From Herminiimonas contaminans (GTDB lineage: Bacteria; Pseudomonadota; Gammaproteobacteria; Burkholderiales; Burkholderiaceae_D): a stretch of DNA of 64,000 nt. The notes beneath the pieces were generated by a model. That model worked only from the letters and a program-made list of their open reading frames with translations. It ran no database searches and had not been told where the DNA came from. The stretch lies in assembly GCF_015645465.1 (NCBI RefSeq), contig NZ_JADOEL010000016.1, forward strand, positions 1 to 64,000, in the 5' to 3' direction. The position numbers and the translations under genes are program-made. This document shows, piece by piece, positions 56,364 through 64,000 of this stretch (position 1 is the stretch's first letter; every line of letters begins with the position of its first letter).

Positions 56364-57380
56364 ATGACGTCCGTCAACATTGCCGTCAATACGTGCAAGA
56401 CGCCGCCACTGGCCCATGGCCGGGCGATCAGCGAGGATACGGCGAATGCCGCCGCTGATTGGATCACCTTGCTGATGTCGGGTGAGGCAACGGAAGATGA
56501 TAGGCGTCGCTGGCTGCAATGGCGCAAGGACCAACCGGATCATGAATTGGCGTGGCAACACATAGAAGCAGTCACCGGTCGTTTCAAATCATTGCCGACG
56601 CAGGCCGCCTATCAAAGCTTATCTCCGCTCGCGCAATCAGCACTTGCAGCACCGAAGCGCCGTAAAGCCATCCGTACCTTGTTGTGGTTTGGTGCAGTTG
56701 GCATGACGGGCACACTCGCTACCCGCACGCAAACCTGGCAACAAACAGTCGCCGACTACCGCACCGCAACCGGCGAGCAGCGCAGCCTGACGCTGGATGA
56801 CGGCACGCGCATCACGCTCAATACCGCCAGCGCCATCAACGTGCGCTTCGATCACAAGCAACGTCTGGTGCGATTGATCAGTGGCGAGATGATGATCACC
56901 ACCGGCCACGCCGGAGGAGAGGCCCGTCCTTTCATCATAGAAACGGCAGAAGGCAAGGTCCGTGCACTGGGTACTGAATTCACCGTGCGTCAGCGTGATG
57001 GCAGTACGACAGTGACCGTACTCGAGAGCAAGGTCGAAGTTACACCTGTGTACGCAAGCAGGTATCTGCTCAATGCCGGAAAGGGTATCACCTTCACGCG
57101 TGACGGCTTGGGTGAGCTAGTCAGCATAGACGCGCAGTCGGCCGCATGGATGCGACAACAGATCATTGCAGATAACGTGCGCCTGGCTGACTTCGTGGCG
57201 GACCTGAGTCGTTATCGCGCCGGTGTCATGCGTTGTGACCCCGCAGTTGCCGATTTGCGTTTCTCCGGTGTGTTCCCGCTAGGTGATACCGACCGTATCC
57301 TCGCTATGCTCCCGAATACCCTGCCGATCCAGGTGCGTACCCGTACGCGCTATTGGGTGACGTTGGAGGCGGCGACATAA
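56364..57380 (+). CDS. FecR-type anti-sigma factor / signal transducer
   Basis: A 338-residue inner-membrane protein. N-terminal DUF4880-like cytoplasmic part with a cluster of Trp (AADWITLLMSGEATEDDRRR followed by WLQWRKDQPDHELAWQHIEA), one membrane segment (about 103-120, LLWFGAVGMTGTLATR), and a periplasmic FecR domain (GEQRSLTLDDGTRITLNTAS; VRALGTEFTVRQRDGSTTVT followed by VLESKVEV). It senses the receptor plug and controls the sigma factor made just upstream. Confidence 0.92.
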   Translation: MTSVNIAVNTCKTPPLAHGRAISEDTANAAADWITLLMSGEATEDDRRRWLQWRKDQPDHELAWQHIEAVTGRFKSLPTQAAYQSLSPLAQSALAAPKRRKAIRTLLWFGAVGMTGTLATRTQTWQQTVADYRTATGEQRSLTLDDGTRITLNTASAINVRFDHKQRLVRLISGEMMITTGHAGGEARPFIIETAEGKVRALGTEFTVRQRDGSTTVTVLESKVEVTPVYASRYLLNAGKGITFTRDGLGELVSIDAQSAAWMRQQIIADNVRLADFVADLSRYRAGVMRCDPAVADLRFSGVFPLGDTDRILAMLPNTLPIQVRTRTRYWVTLEAAT

Positions 57381-57507
57381 GTGCTGCTATAAACGACGTT
57401 TTAAATATTTTTAATTATTTTCATCTTGGTTCTGCCCGATTTTGATTTTCAAGGCACCTACAAGTATGGGCTTCATTTTTAGCAATCCAACTTGAGGGGA
57501 AAACGGC

Positions 57508-60009
57508 ATGCCTGCCTATGAGTATCAAAAGGGACACATCGCGCCATCCAGCCGTGCGACTCATCCTGCCTATCCATTATTTGCGATACGACCAGTAGCG
57601 CATGCCGTCGCGCTGGCGCTGTGCAGCTTTGCCTTATATGCGGTTGCGCCGCAGCAGGCACTGGCGCAGACAGGCAACGCACAGACTGCGTCGGAACGCC
57701 AGACCTACAATATCCCCGCTGGTCCGCTGGCTACTGCCTTGCGCAGCCTTGCCAGTACTGCGAATGTAGCGCTGAGCTTCACTGCAGAGCAGACTAATGG
57801 CAAGACCAGCAATGCCGTGCGCGGACAATTTACGCCGCAGGGCGCATTTACTGTCTTGTTGTCGAATACCGGTTTGCAAGCGGTGCAGCTGGATAGTGGT
57901 GGTTATGTGTTGCGTACCGTCACCGTGCCAAGTGCCGATGCCGTGTTGCCTGCAGTGACGGTGCGTGACGCTGGCGCTACAGAGAGTGCTACCGGTCCGG
58001 TACGTGGTTATGTGGCCAGCCGCAGTGCAACCGGCACCAAGACCGACACAGCTATTATCGAAACACCCCAATCCATTTCGATCGTGACTTCAGATTTTAT
58101 TGAAGCGACCGGAGCCATACGTCTCAAGGATGCGCTGGCTTATACGCCGGGTATCAATGTCTCGCCCTGGGGTTCTGACTCGCGTTTTGACTGGACCATT
58201 ATTCGCGGTTTTGATGCGCAAACACCAGGCTATTACCTGGATGGTATGCAACTACGAAATAACAATGGCTGGGCGATCTGGCAAACCGAGAATTATGGGA
58301 CTGAACGGATAGAGGTTTTACGTGGCCCGTCATCCGTGTTGTATGGTCAGACGGGACCAGGTGGCATGATCAATGTCGTTAGCAAGCGTCCGACTGCAGA
58401 ACCGATACGTGAATTGCAAGTGCAGTTAGGTGATAACTCGCGGCGGCAGGTAGCAGGTGATTTTTCTGGTGCTTTGGATGAGCAGGGTAAGGTGCTGTAT
58501 CGTGTTACTGGCCTGGTGCGTGACGCCAAGCTGGAGGGTAGTGGTCTGCCAAATGACCGGGCCTATATTGCGCCGTCGCTGACCTGGCGTCCGAACAGCG
58601 ATACCTCACTCACGGTGCTGTCACACTATTTGCGTATCCGCGATGGCAGCTCCTATGGCAGCTTCCCGCAGGTAGGAACCCTGTTACCGAATCCTAATGG
58701 TCAGTTCAATCCCAAGACTTATGTGGGGGAGCCGGGCTTCGATCATTTCAAGCAGGATCAGTGGATGCTTGGCTACCTGCTGGAACATAAGCTGAATGAC
58801 ACCTGGACGCTGCGCCAGAATGCGCGCTATGGGGTGATCGATGTTGATTATCGACAGGTGTATAACGAGAGCGATTTTGCGCTTGTAAATCCGGGTGTGC
58901 CCAGCGATCCAGCGAACTTCCGTTTGCTCAAACGATTCCCTTTCGGCAGCAAGGAAAATGCAAAGCTGTTCGCTATCGATAATCAGGCGCAGGCCAAGGT
59001 CAAGCTGGGAGACTGGCAGCATACTTTCTTGTTCGGTATCGACTACCAGAGTTCGCGTAACTACCAGCGTACCTATAACAGCGGTACGGTATCGCCTATA
59101 GATGGATACGCTCCGGTATATACGAATGATGTCGTACCAGGAGATCCGTGGTTTGACGCACAAACCAAGTTGACGCAGACGGGTTTCTATCTGCAGGATC
59201 AGATTAAATGGGGGAACTGGGCTGCCACTCTCGGTGGTCGCTATGATAGTGCTGCCGCCAAGGTTGGCAGTTATATAGATGGATCAAATACCTCAGTTTC
59301 CGAACATAAATTTACCAGTCGTGCGGGTCTGGTCTATTTGCACCCAAGCGGCTTTGCACCTTACTTCAGTTATTCCGAATCATTCTCTCCTACTGCGACT
59401 ATCGATCCGGTGACCAACTCGCCGTTGAAACCGGAGACTGGTCGTCAGTACGAAGTAGGTGCGCGTTATCAGCCGGTCGGTAGCAAGAATAGATACAGCG
59501 CTGCCGTCTTTGAGTTGCGTCGTCAGAATTACATCACTTACACGCCTGATTACTTGCCTAAACAAACCGGTGAAATACTGGTTCGTGGCCTGGAACTAGA
59601 GGCCGCCTTTCAGCCGATACAGCACATGAACATCGTGACTGCCTATACCTACACACCGAAAGCGGTGGTAACTGCGAGCAGCACGCCGAGCGAAATCGGC
59701 AAGCAAATGCAGGCGGTATCCAGGGACCAGCTCTCAGTGTGGTCTGATTACCGCTTTACTTCAGGGATCAAGGTGGGCTTAGGTGCGCGCTACACAGGTT
59801 CCAACTATGGCTATCAGGAATCAGCAGCGGCCAAGTTACCGGCGTACACCATACTTGATGGTCTGGTGGCATATGACTTCCAGCGTTGGAGCCTGGCCTT
59901 GAATATGCGTAACCTGAGCAATAAGACTTTCATCAGCAATTGCAGTGCTGGTAGTTGCCGTTATGGAGAATTACGCAAAATCATAGCGACTGCGACCTAT
60001 CGTTGGTAA
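57508..60009 (+). CDS. TonB-dependent siderophore receptor with STN signalling domain (FecA/FpvA/FoxA type)
   Basis: An 833-residue outer-membrane receptor. A long N-region and signal peptide end near residue 54 (AVAPQQALAQ). The STN domain (about 65-118, YNIPAGPLATALRSLASTAN followed by VALSF) signals to the FecR-like protein. The plug (about 160-280; IETPQSISIVTSDFIEATGA) and a 22-strand barrel end in ATATYRW, the aromatic C terminus. Order sigma, anti-sigma, receptor makes a cell-surface signalling unit. Probably ferric-siderophore uptake (FhuA-like patterns), ligand unknown. A GAGGGG site precedes ATG 57508. Confidence 0.92.
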   Translation: MPAYEYQKGHIAPSSRATHPAYPLFAIRPVAHAVALALCSFALYAVAPQQALAQTGNAQTASERQTYNIPAGPLATALRSLASTANVALSFTAEQTNGKTSNAVRGQFTPQGAFTVLLSNTGLQAVQLDSGGYVLRTVTVPSADAVLPAVTVRDAGATESATGPVRGYVASRSATGTKTDTAIIETPQSISIVTSDFIEATGAIRLKDALAYTPGINVSPWGSDSRFDWTIIRGFDAQTPGYYLDGMQLRNNNGWAIWQTENYGTERIEVLRGPSSVLYGQTGPGGMINVVSKRPTAEPIRELQVQLGDNSRRQVAGDFSGALDEQGKVLYRVTGLVRDAKLEGSGLPNDRAYIAPSLTWRPNSDTSLTVLSHYLRIRDGSSYGSFPQVGTLLPNPNGQFNPKTYVGEPGFDHFKQDQWMLGYLLEHKLNDTWTLRQNARYGVIDVDYRQVYNESDFALVNPGVPSDPANFRLLKRFPFGSKENAKLFAIDNQAQAKVKLGDWQHTFLFGIDYQSSRNYQRTYNSGTVSPIDGYAPVYTNDVVPGDPWFDAQTKLTQTGFYLQDQIKWGNWAATLGGRYDSAAAKVGSYIDGSNTSVSEHKFTSRAGLVYLHPSGFAPYFSYSESFSPTATIDPVTNSPLKPETGRQYEVGARYQPVGSKNRYSAAVFELRRQNYITYTPDYLPKQTGEILVRGLELEAAFQPIQHMNIVTAYTYTPKAVVTASSTPSEIGKQMQAVSRDQLSVWSDYRFTSGIKVGLGARYTGSNYGYQESAAAKLPAYTILDGLVAYDFQRWSLALNMRNLSNKTFISNCSAGSCRYGELRKIIATATYRW

Positions 60010-60014
60010 GCAAG

Positions 60015-60049
60015 ACCCTGCTGCGCCCTGATGCGGCGCGCAGCAGGGT
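60015..60049. terminator. Stem-loop between the receptor and aminotransferase genes
   Basis: Arms ACCCTGCTGCGC (60015-60026) and GCGCAGCAGGGT (60038-60049). It lies between convergent stop codons; there is no T-run. Confidence 0.55.
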
Positions 60050-60052
60050 ACT

Positions 60053-61372
60053 TCATTTCATCGCCTTAAGGATGTCCGCTATGCTGCCAAACATGACATC
60101 TATTTGTGCCTTGTTGATGATCAGCGGTGGCGACAGCGCCACGATGTCACCGGTAACGCGTGTCAGCAAATCCTTATCCCAAAACGCTTTAGTGAATAAT
60201 TCATAAGCACGCGCACCCGGTTTGCCAGGGATGCTTTCCAGTTCTATGCCAGCGACCAGGCCCAGGTTGCGTATGTCTTTCACGTGGGGCAAACCTCGCA
60301 GGCTGTGCGCCGCTTCTTCAAAGTAGGGAGTCAGTTCGGCAGCGCGCTGGAATAATTGCTCTTCCTTGTATACTTTCAAGGTCGCGATCGCAGCGGCTGC
60401 TGCCAGCGGATGGCCGGAGTAGGTGTAGCCGTGGAAGAGTTCTATGCTGTCGGCAGGTGCCATTTGCATGAAGCAGTCATGTATCTCCTGCTTCACGATG
60501 ACGGCGCCCATAGGCACTGCTGCGTTCGTCAGTGCTTTCGCACAGACGATCATGTCGGGCTGGACGCTGAAGTAGTCGGCCCCGAAGGCTGTACCCAGCC
60601 TGCCAAAGCCGGTAATGACTTCGTCGAAGATCAGCAGGATGCCGTGCTTGTCGCAGATGGCACGGATTTTTTCCAGATAGCCTTGCGGTGGCAGGATTAC
60701 GCCGGTCGAACCTTGTAGCGGCTCGACGATGACGGCGGCGACGGTGGATGGATCATGCAGCGCTAAGAGGCGTTGTTCCAGCTCATCCGCCATTTCCGCA
60801 CCGTGCAGCGGCAGGCCGCGCGAGTAAGCATTTTTTTCGATGTTGAGCGGATGACGCAGGTGATCCGCTGCCAGGCCGGGGCCGAATTGTTTGCGATTGC
60901 CAGCGATACCGCCGACTGCGATGCCGCCGAAACCGACACCGTGATAGCCACGTTCACGGCCTATCAGGCGGGTGCGACCGGCATCGCCTCGGATGCGGTG
61001 GTAGGCCAGCGCTATCTTTAGTGCAGTATCCACACCTTCCGAACCGTCGTTACAGAAGAAGACGCGGTTCAGACCTGCGGGCGCTATCTCGGCCAGCGCA
61101 CTGGCTGCTTCAAATGCAAGCGGATGTCCAATCTGGAATAGCGGTGCATAGTCCATTTGCGCGGCCTGCTGCTGGATGGCGGCCGTGATTTTGGGATGGC
61201 CGTGTCCGGCATTGACGCACCATAAACCTGAGGTGCCATCCAGTATCTGCCGTCCGTCATCGCTGGTGTAGTACATGCCGGACGCAGCGACCAGCATGCG
61301 TGGCCGGGCCTTGAACTGGCGATTGGCGGTGAAAGGCATCCACAAATGAGAGGTATCCAGCGACTGCGTCAT
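60053..61372 (-). CDS. Omega-amino acid (beta-alanine)-pyruvate aminotransferase
   Basis: A 439-residue class III PLP aminotransferase. Features: SHLWMPFTANRQFKARPRML, DGTSGLWCVNAGHGHPKITA, NDGSEGVDTALKIA, LIFDEVITGFGRLGTAFGAD, and the PLP-lysine region CAKALTNAAVPMGAV (lysine after CA). This pattern (SLWC-NAGH, VP-MGAV, LFHGYTYSGHP) matches the beta-alanine/omega-amino acid type, which makes malonate semialdehyde from beta-alanine. Other amine substrates are possible. It is convergent with the receptor gene. Confidence 0.87.
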   Translation of the reverse strand: MTQSLDTSHLWMPFTANRQFKARPRMLVAASGMYYTSDDGRQILDGTSGLWCVNAGHGHPKITAAIQQQAAQMDYAPLFQIGHPLAFEAASALAEIAPAGLNRVFFCNDGSEGVDTALKIALAYHRIRGDAGRTRLIGRERGYHGVGFGGIAVGGIAGNRKQFGPGLAADHLRHPLNIEKNAYSRGLPLHGAEMADELEQRLLALHDPSTVAAVIVEPLQGSTGVILPPQGYLEKIRAICDKHGILLIFDEVITGFGRLGTAFGADYFSVQPDMIVCAKALTNAAVPMGAVIVKQEIHDCFMQMAPADSIELFHGYTYSGHPLAAAAAIATLKVYKEEQLFQRAAELTPYFEEAAHSLRGLPHVKDIRNLGLVAGIELESIPGKPGARAYELFTKAFWDKDLLTRVTGDIVALSPPLIINKAQIDVMFGSIADILKAMK

Positions 61373-61451
61373 ATGCCGTGCTTTCAGTAAGGAGTTACAG
61401 CAATATTAGTACGTTTGCTGCGAGCACGGAAGATGGTCGGGCAGAGGACAT

Positions 61452-61910
61452 TTATTTGCGGGCGATGCGTTTTAGCAGGCGCATGAAGCTGCCGACTACA
61501 GGGAGTTTTTCGTACAGTTCTTCTGCCGCATCCCAGTAATCACGGTGGTAGCTGACGCGGCCGTCGGGTGCGAAGCGGAAGTGGGTCGCGCCGCGTATGC
61601 GTTGTTCTTCGCGCGCATAGCGTCGCATGTGGAACAGGAACTCCCAGGTCATGAACGCACTATCACCTTGCAATACCGTCGAGGTGATGACGAAGCGCGG
61701 GTTTTCGACCTGCGTGAACATGTGCACAAAGAGCGGCATGATGTCGGCCAGGCCGCGTACTTCGTTGAATGGGTCCTTGAAGTAGGCATCTGGTGCGTAG
61801 ACCCGCTCGAGCTGTTCTTGCGCGGAAGCGACCGTCAGCGTTTCAAAGAAATGCACGACACGCTGCATATCAGCTGCGTAACTCAGTTCGCTGGTGGTGC
61901 CGTCATTCAT
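61452..61910 (-). CDS. NTF2-like (SnoaL-type) domain protein
   Basis: A 152-residue protein with the cone-shaped NTF2 fold pattern: VVHFFETLTVASAQEQLERV followed by YAPDAYFKDPFNEVRGLADI, then the sheet strands FVITSTVLQGDSAFMTWEFL and HRDYWDAAEELYEKLPVVGS. The family includes enzymes and binding proteins; no specific role can be read. Start ATG at 61910 overlaps the SDR stop by 4 bases, so both are translationally coupled. Confidence 0.8.
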   Translation of the reverse strand: MNDGTTSELSYAADMQRVVHFFETLTVASAQEQLERVYAPDAYFKDPFNEVRGLADIMPLFVHMFTQVENPRFVITSTVLQGDSAFMTWEFLFHMRRYAREEQRIRGATHFRFAPDGRVSYHRDYWDAAEELYEKLPVVGSFMRLLKRIARK

Positions 61911-62674
61911 AGTCCGGTTCCTTTATGGATGATCCAGAAGTACAGGCGATAAGGCAGCATGCGCAGTACGCGCAGCACATTACTCAGGCGCTTCGGAAAG
62001 TGTATATGGAATTCGCCGCGCTCCATGCCGCGCACAATTTCACGTGCTGCATCGGGCGCTTTCATCAGCGCTGGCATGGGGAAGTCGTTACCGGCGGTCA
62101 ACGCCGTTGCAACAAAGCCGGGATTGATCATGTAGACACCTATGCCGCGCGGCCGCAAATCGAGGTATAGCGATTCGCACAGATTAATCAGCGCGGCCTT
62201 GCTCGGGCCGTAGATCAATGCCTTCGGCAAGCCGCTGTAACCAGCGACGGACGAGACTATGCCTATGCTGCCGTGCCCTTGTGTCAGCAGGCCGGGCAGC
62301 ACGACATCCAGGCAATTCAGCGGGCCATGCAAATTGAGCTCCAGCATGTTTCTGGCGATGGCGAGGTCGAAGTTGTCGGCGCGCATTTCGTTATAAGAAC
62401 CAGCGACGATCAGTACCATGTCCACGCCTTGCCATTCCATGGCTATCTGCGCATAGGCCGCCTGCACACTGGCAGGATCGGTGAGATCCAATCCGGCGAC
62501 TACGGAGCGCGGATGGAAATTCGCAACTGCCTGCAGCAAGTCGACGCGCCGGGCGGAGAGTGCAACGCGCGCACCTCGTTGCAGTAATAGCTTGGCCGTT
62601 TCTGCCCCTATGCCGCTGGATGCGCCTATGATCCATACGCGTTGTCCGGCCCAGTTGCTAATGACGGGATTCAT
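61907..62674 (-). CDS. Short-chain dehydrogenase/reductase
   Basis: A 255-residue SDR: cofactor motif GASSGIGAETAKLLLQRG (residues 17-34), strand LIVAGSYNE (NAG-type site altered to VAG), active-site tyrosine and lysine in ALIYGPSKAALI, and a C-terminal basic/hydrophobic tail (VLRMLPYRLYFWIIHKG). NAD(P)-dependent; substrate unknown. In the cluster described in the findings such SDRs occur next to NTF2, DUF3833 and MFS genes. The replaced N-A-G is an SDR variation. Confidence 0.87.
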   Translation of the reverse strand: MNPVISNWAGQRVWIIGASSGIGAETAKLLLQRGARVALSARRVDLLQAVANFHPRSVVAGLDLTDPASVQAAYAQIAMEWQGVDMVLIVAGSYNEMRADNFDLAIARNMLELNLHGPLNCLDVVLPGLLTQGHGSIGIVSSVAGYSGLPKALIYGPSKAALINLCESLYLDLRPRGIGVYMINPGFVATALTAGNDFPMPALMKAPDAAREIVRGMERGEFHIHFPKRLSNVLRVLRMLPYRLYFWIIHKGTGL

Positions 62675-62717
62675 TTTGTTCTCCCTGGTGGCGAGTGGTT
62701 AGAACGCACTAATAGTT

Positions 62718-63254
62718 TCATGGACGTTTGGTGAATGAGAGCGTGACCTGTCCCAATGCAAAGCCAAATTTGCTCATCGCTGCGCGATTTAGCATGACGC
62801 GATCGTCCATTTGATACATCCAGTCATCAAAATTGACTTCATATACTTTGCCATCCACCGGCAGCGCCAGCACATAGTTCCAGTGCAGAGTATTGCCTGC
62901 GGTGACGCCGACTGCTTCACCGACCACATCCGGTGCAGTACCGATAAAGCGGTTGGCCGCGACTTTACGCAGCGTCCAGACGCGTTTTTGTTTGCTGCCG
63001 TCCGAGTAGGTGAAGTCTTCGTCCAGCGTGCCGATATTGCCTTCCCATTTGCAGCGCATGACGACTGTGAAGCGCTTGATGACTTTGCCTGACCTGTCCT
63101 GGAACATGCCCCATGCATCCAGCGTGCCGTTGAAGTATTGCTGCAAGTCCAGTGTTGGTCGCTCGTTGGCATAGTCGGCGATATTGCTGTGGCTGGCGCA
63201 GGATGAGAGCAGCACCAGAGATAGTACTGCGCAGAATTTTTTCCAGTGTTTCAT
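62718..63254 (-). CDS. DUF3833 family lipoprotein
   Basis: A 178-residue predicted lipoprotein with lipobox LSSC (Cys19) and mature domain TLDLQQYFNGTLDAWGMFQD followed by RSGKVIKRFTV, typical of DUF3833. The ATG at 63254 (MKHWKKFCAVLS) is preferred to the open frame that starts upstream. Family function is unknown, but in many proteobacteria it lies in a stress-linked group with SDR, NTF2-like and MFS genes. Confidence 0.85.
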   Translation of the reverse strand: MKHWKKFCAVLSLVLLSSCASHSNIADYANERPTLDLQQYFNGTLDAWGMFQDRSGKVIKRFTVVMRCKWEGNIGTLDEDFTYSDGSKQKRVWTLRKVAANRFIGTAPDVVGEAVGVTAGNTLHWNYVLALPVDGKVYEVNFDDWMYQMDDRVMLNRAAMSKFGFALGQVTLSFTKRP

Positions 63255-63279
63255 GTTGGTCTCCTTGATTCGTTCCGCT

Positions 63280-64000
63280 TTATATGTCGCGCAATGGCGC
63301 ACGCCACAGGATGGCTGCGGCGCCGAGCTTCAGTGCGCAGGGCAGCAGTGCATAGCCGACGGCGAGTGCATGCGCCCCTGCGCTGTTGACCACGCCGGGT
63401 ACATAGCCGAGTTGCTGCAGCAAGGGCAGCGAAATGCCCGCCGCCAGCGCCAGGTTCATTTTGGTGGCCCAGCTCCATGCGCCGAAGTAAGCCCCTTCAC
63501 GCTGGCCGCTGTGTCCGGCCTGATGGATAACGGCTGCCAGCAATGCGGGCGGCAAGGCCAGATCGGCGCCCAGTGTTAAACCGGACAATATGCAAATCAG
63601 GCCGAAGGGCAGGGCAGCACCTGCCGACAAGCCATAGGCCCAGACAAATGCCACGGCTGCAAGCAGCATCGCCAACAGCCAGATGCGCGCTTCACCGTGT
63701 CGTTTGGCGAGCGCTACCCATAGCGGCATGGAACAGGCCGCAGCAACAAAGTAGAGCATCAGGAACAGACCGGCGTACTGTGGGAGTTGCAGCTGGTCTT
63801 TGGCGTAGAACAGGAAAAGGGTAGCGGGTATCGCGGCGGCAATGCCGTTTACGATCAGCACTGCGAACAGCCAGCGAAAGCGTAGCGTCTGGAACGGCGT
63901 CAGCATCATGCGCCAGTTGTGATGCTGCGATGGCTGGCGAGCTGGTTCAGGTGCCAGCTTCAGTAAGACGGCACTGCATAGCAACAGGCTGATGATGAAA
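63280..64000 (-). CDS. MFS_2 (GPH-like) transporter, partial at window edge
   Basis: The C-terminal ~240 residues of a membrane transporter with at least six hydrophobic segments; the frame is open through the window end, so the N-terminal half lies outside. Blocks such as FLMLYFVAAACSMPLWVALA followed by KRHGEARIWL, and FGAWSWATKMNLALAAGISL, fit the MFS_2/glycoside-pentoside-hexuronide-cation symporter branch. The substrate is unknown. It is upstream of the DUF3833 gene on the same strand, 25 bases apart. Confidence 0.8.
   Translation of the reverse strand, partial: FIISLLLCSAVLLKLAPEPARQPSQHHNWRMMLTPFQTLRFRWLFAVLIVNGIAAAIPATLFLFYAKDQLQLPQYAGLFLMLYFVAAACSMPLWVALAKRHGEARIWLLAMLLAAVAFVWAYGLSAGAALPFGLICILSGLTLGADLALPPALLAAVIHQAGHSGQREGAYFGAWSWATKMNLALAAGISLPLLQQLGYVPGVVNSAGAHALAVGYALLPCALKLGAAAILWRAPLRDI

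Overview
The window looks like a chromosomal segment of a betaproteobacterium of the order Burkholderiales, most likely family Oxalobacteraceae (Herminiimonas/Janthinobacterium-like). This is judged from the protein sequences, moderate GC, gene orders such as rimP-nusA-infB-rbfA-truB and clpS-clpA, and the OxlT-type transporter. Species is inferred only. Most of it is core genome; the more specialised blocks are listed below.

Layout. 1-644: the end of an IS3-family element that has cut into a DUF6680 gene. 697-1984 (minus): Nudix, GNAT and a small unknown protein. 2120-9122: a complete set of malonate decarboxylase genes (mdcA-C-D-E-G-B-H) diverging from an MdcY-type GntR regulator, but with no malonate transporter alongside. 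9129-12787: bluB, rpmB-rpmG, radC, fkpB-ispH. 12788-16799: a branched-chain amino acid ABC transporter (livHMGF, no binding-protein gene) preceded by an isoleucine-rich leader peptide and a hairpin plus T-run, i.e. a likely attenuator. 17047-21990: aquaporin, an OxlT-like MFS carrier, a gamma-glutamyltransferase-fold enzyme resembling oxamate amidohydrolase, and a GntR regulator.

22259-28628: a glycine-zipper lipoprotein, then the most distinctive block of the window: rhodanese, small XRE regulator, family 2A encapsulin shell protein, and a cysteine desulfurase with a ~240-residue Pro/Ala-rich N-terminal extension (the cargo). This is a sulfur-handling protein nanocompartment. It is followed by a PNPOx-like flavoprotein and a DUF6176 protein.

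29084-43895: tRNA-Arg, uup, sirB1-like, murJ, rpsT, a DUF192 protein, a RluE-type pseudouridine synthase, a cold-shock protein, and then most of an N-degron pathway (clpS-clpA, bpt, aat) with pyrD in between; amtB behind a sigma-54-type promoter; a zinc-ribbon Nudix hydrolase.

44037-55634: initiator tRNA, scpB-rluB, and the translation operon rimP-nusA-infB-rbfA-truB with a terminator-like hairpin in its leader, then typA. 55853-60009: an iron-type cell-surface signalling unit (ECF sigma, FecR-like anti-sigma, STN-domain TonB receptor) behind a Fur-box-like site. 60053-64000 (minus): omega-aminotransferase, then an NTF2-like / SDR / DUF3833 lipoprotein / MFS group that runs off the window edge.
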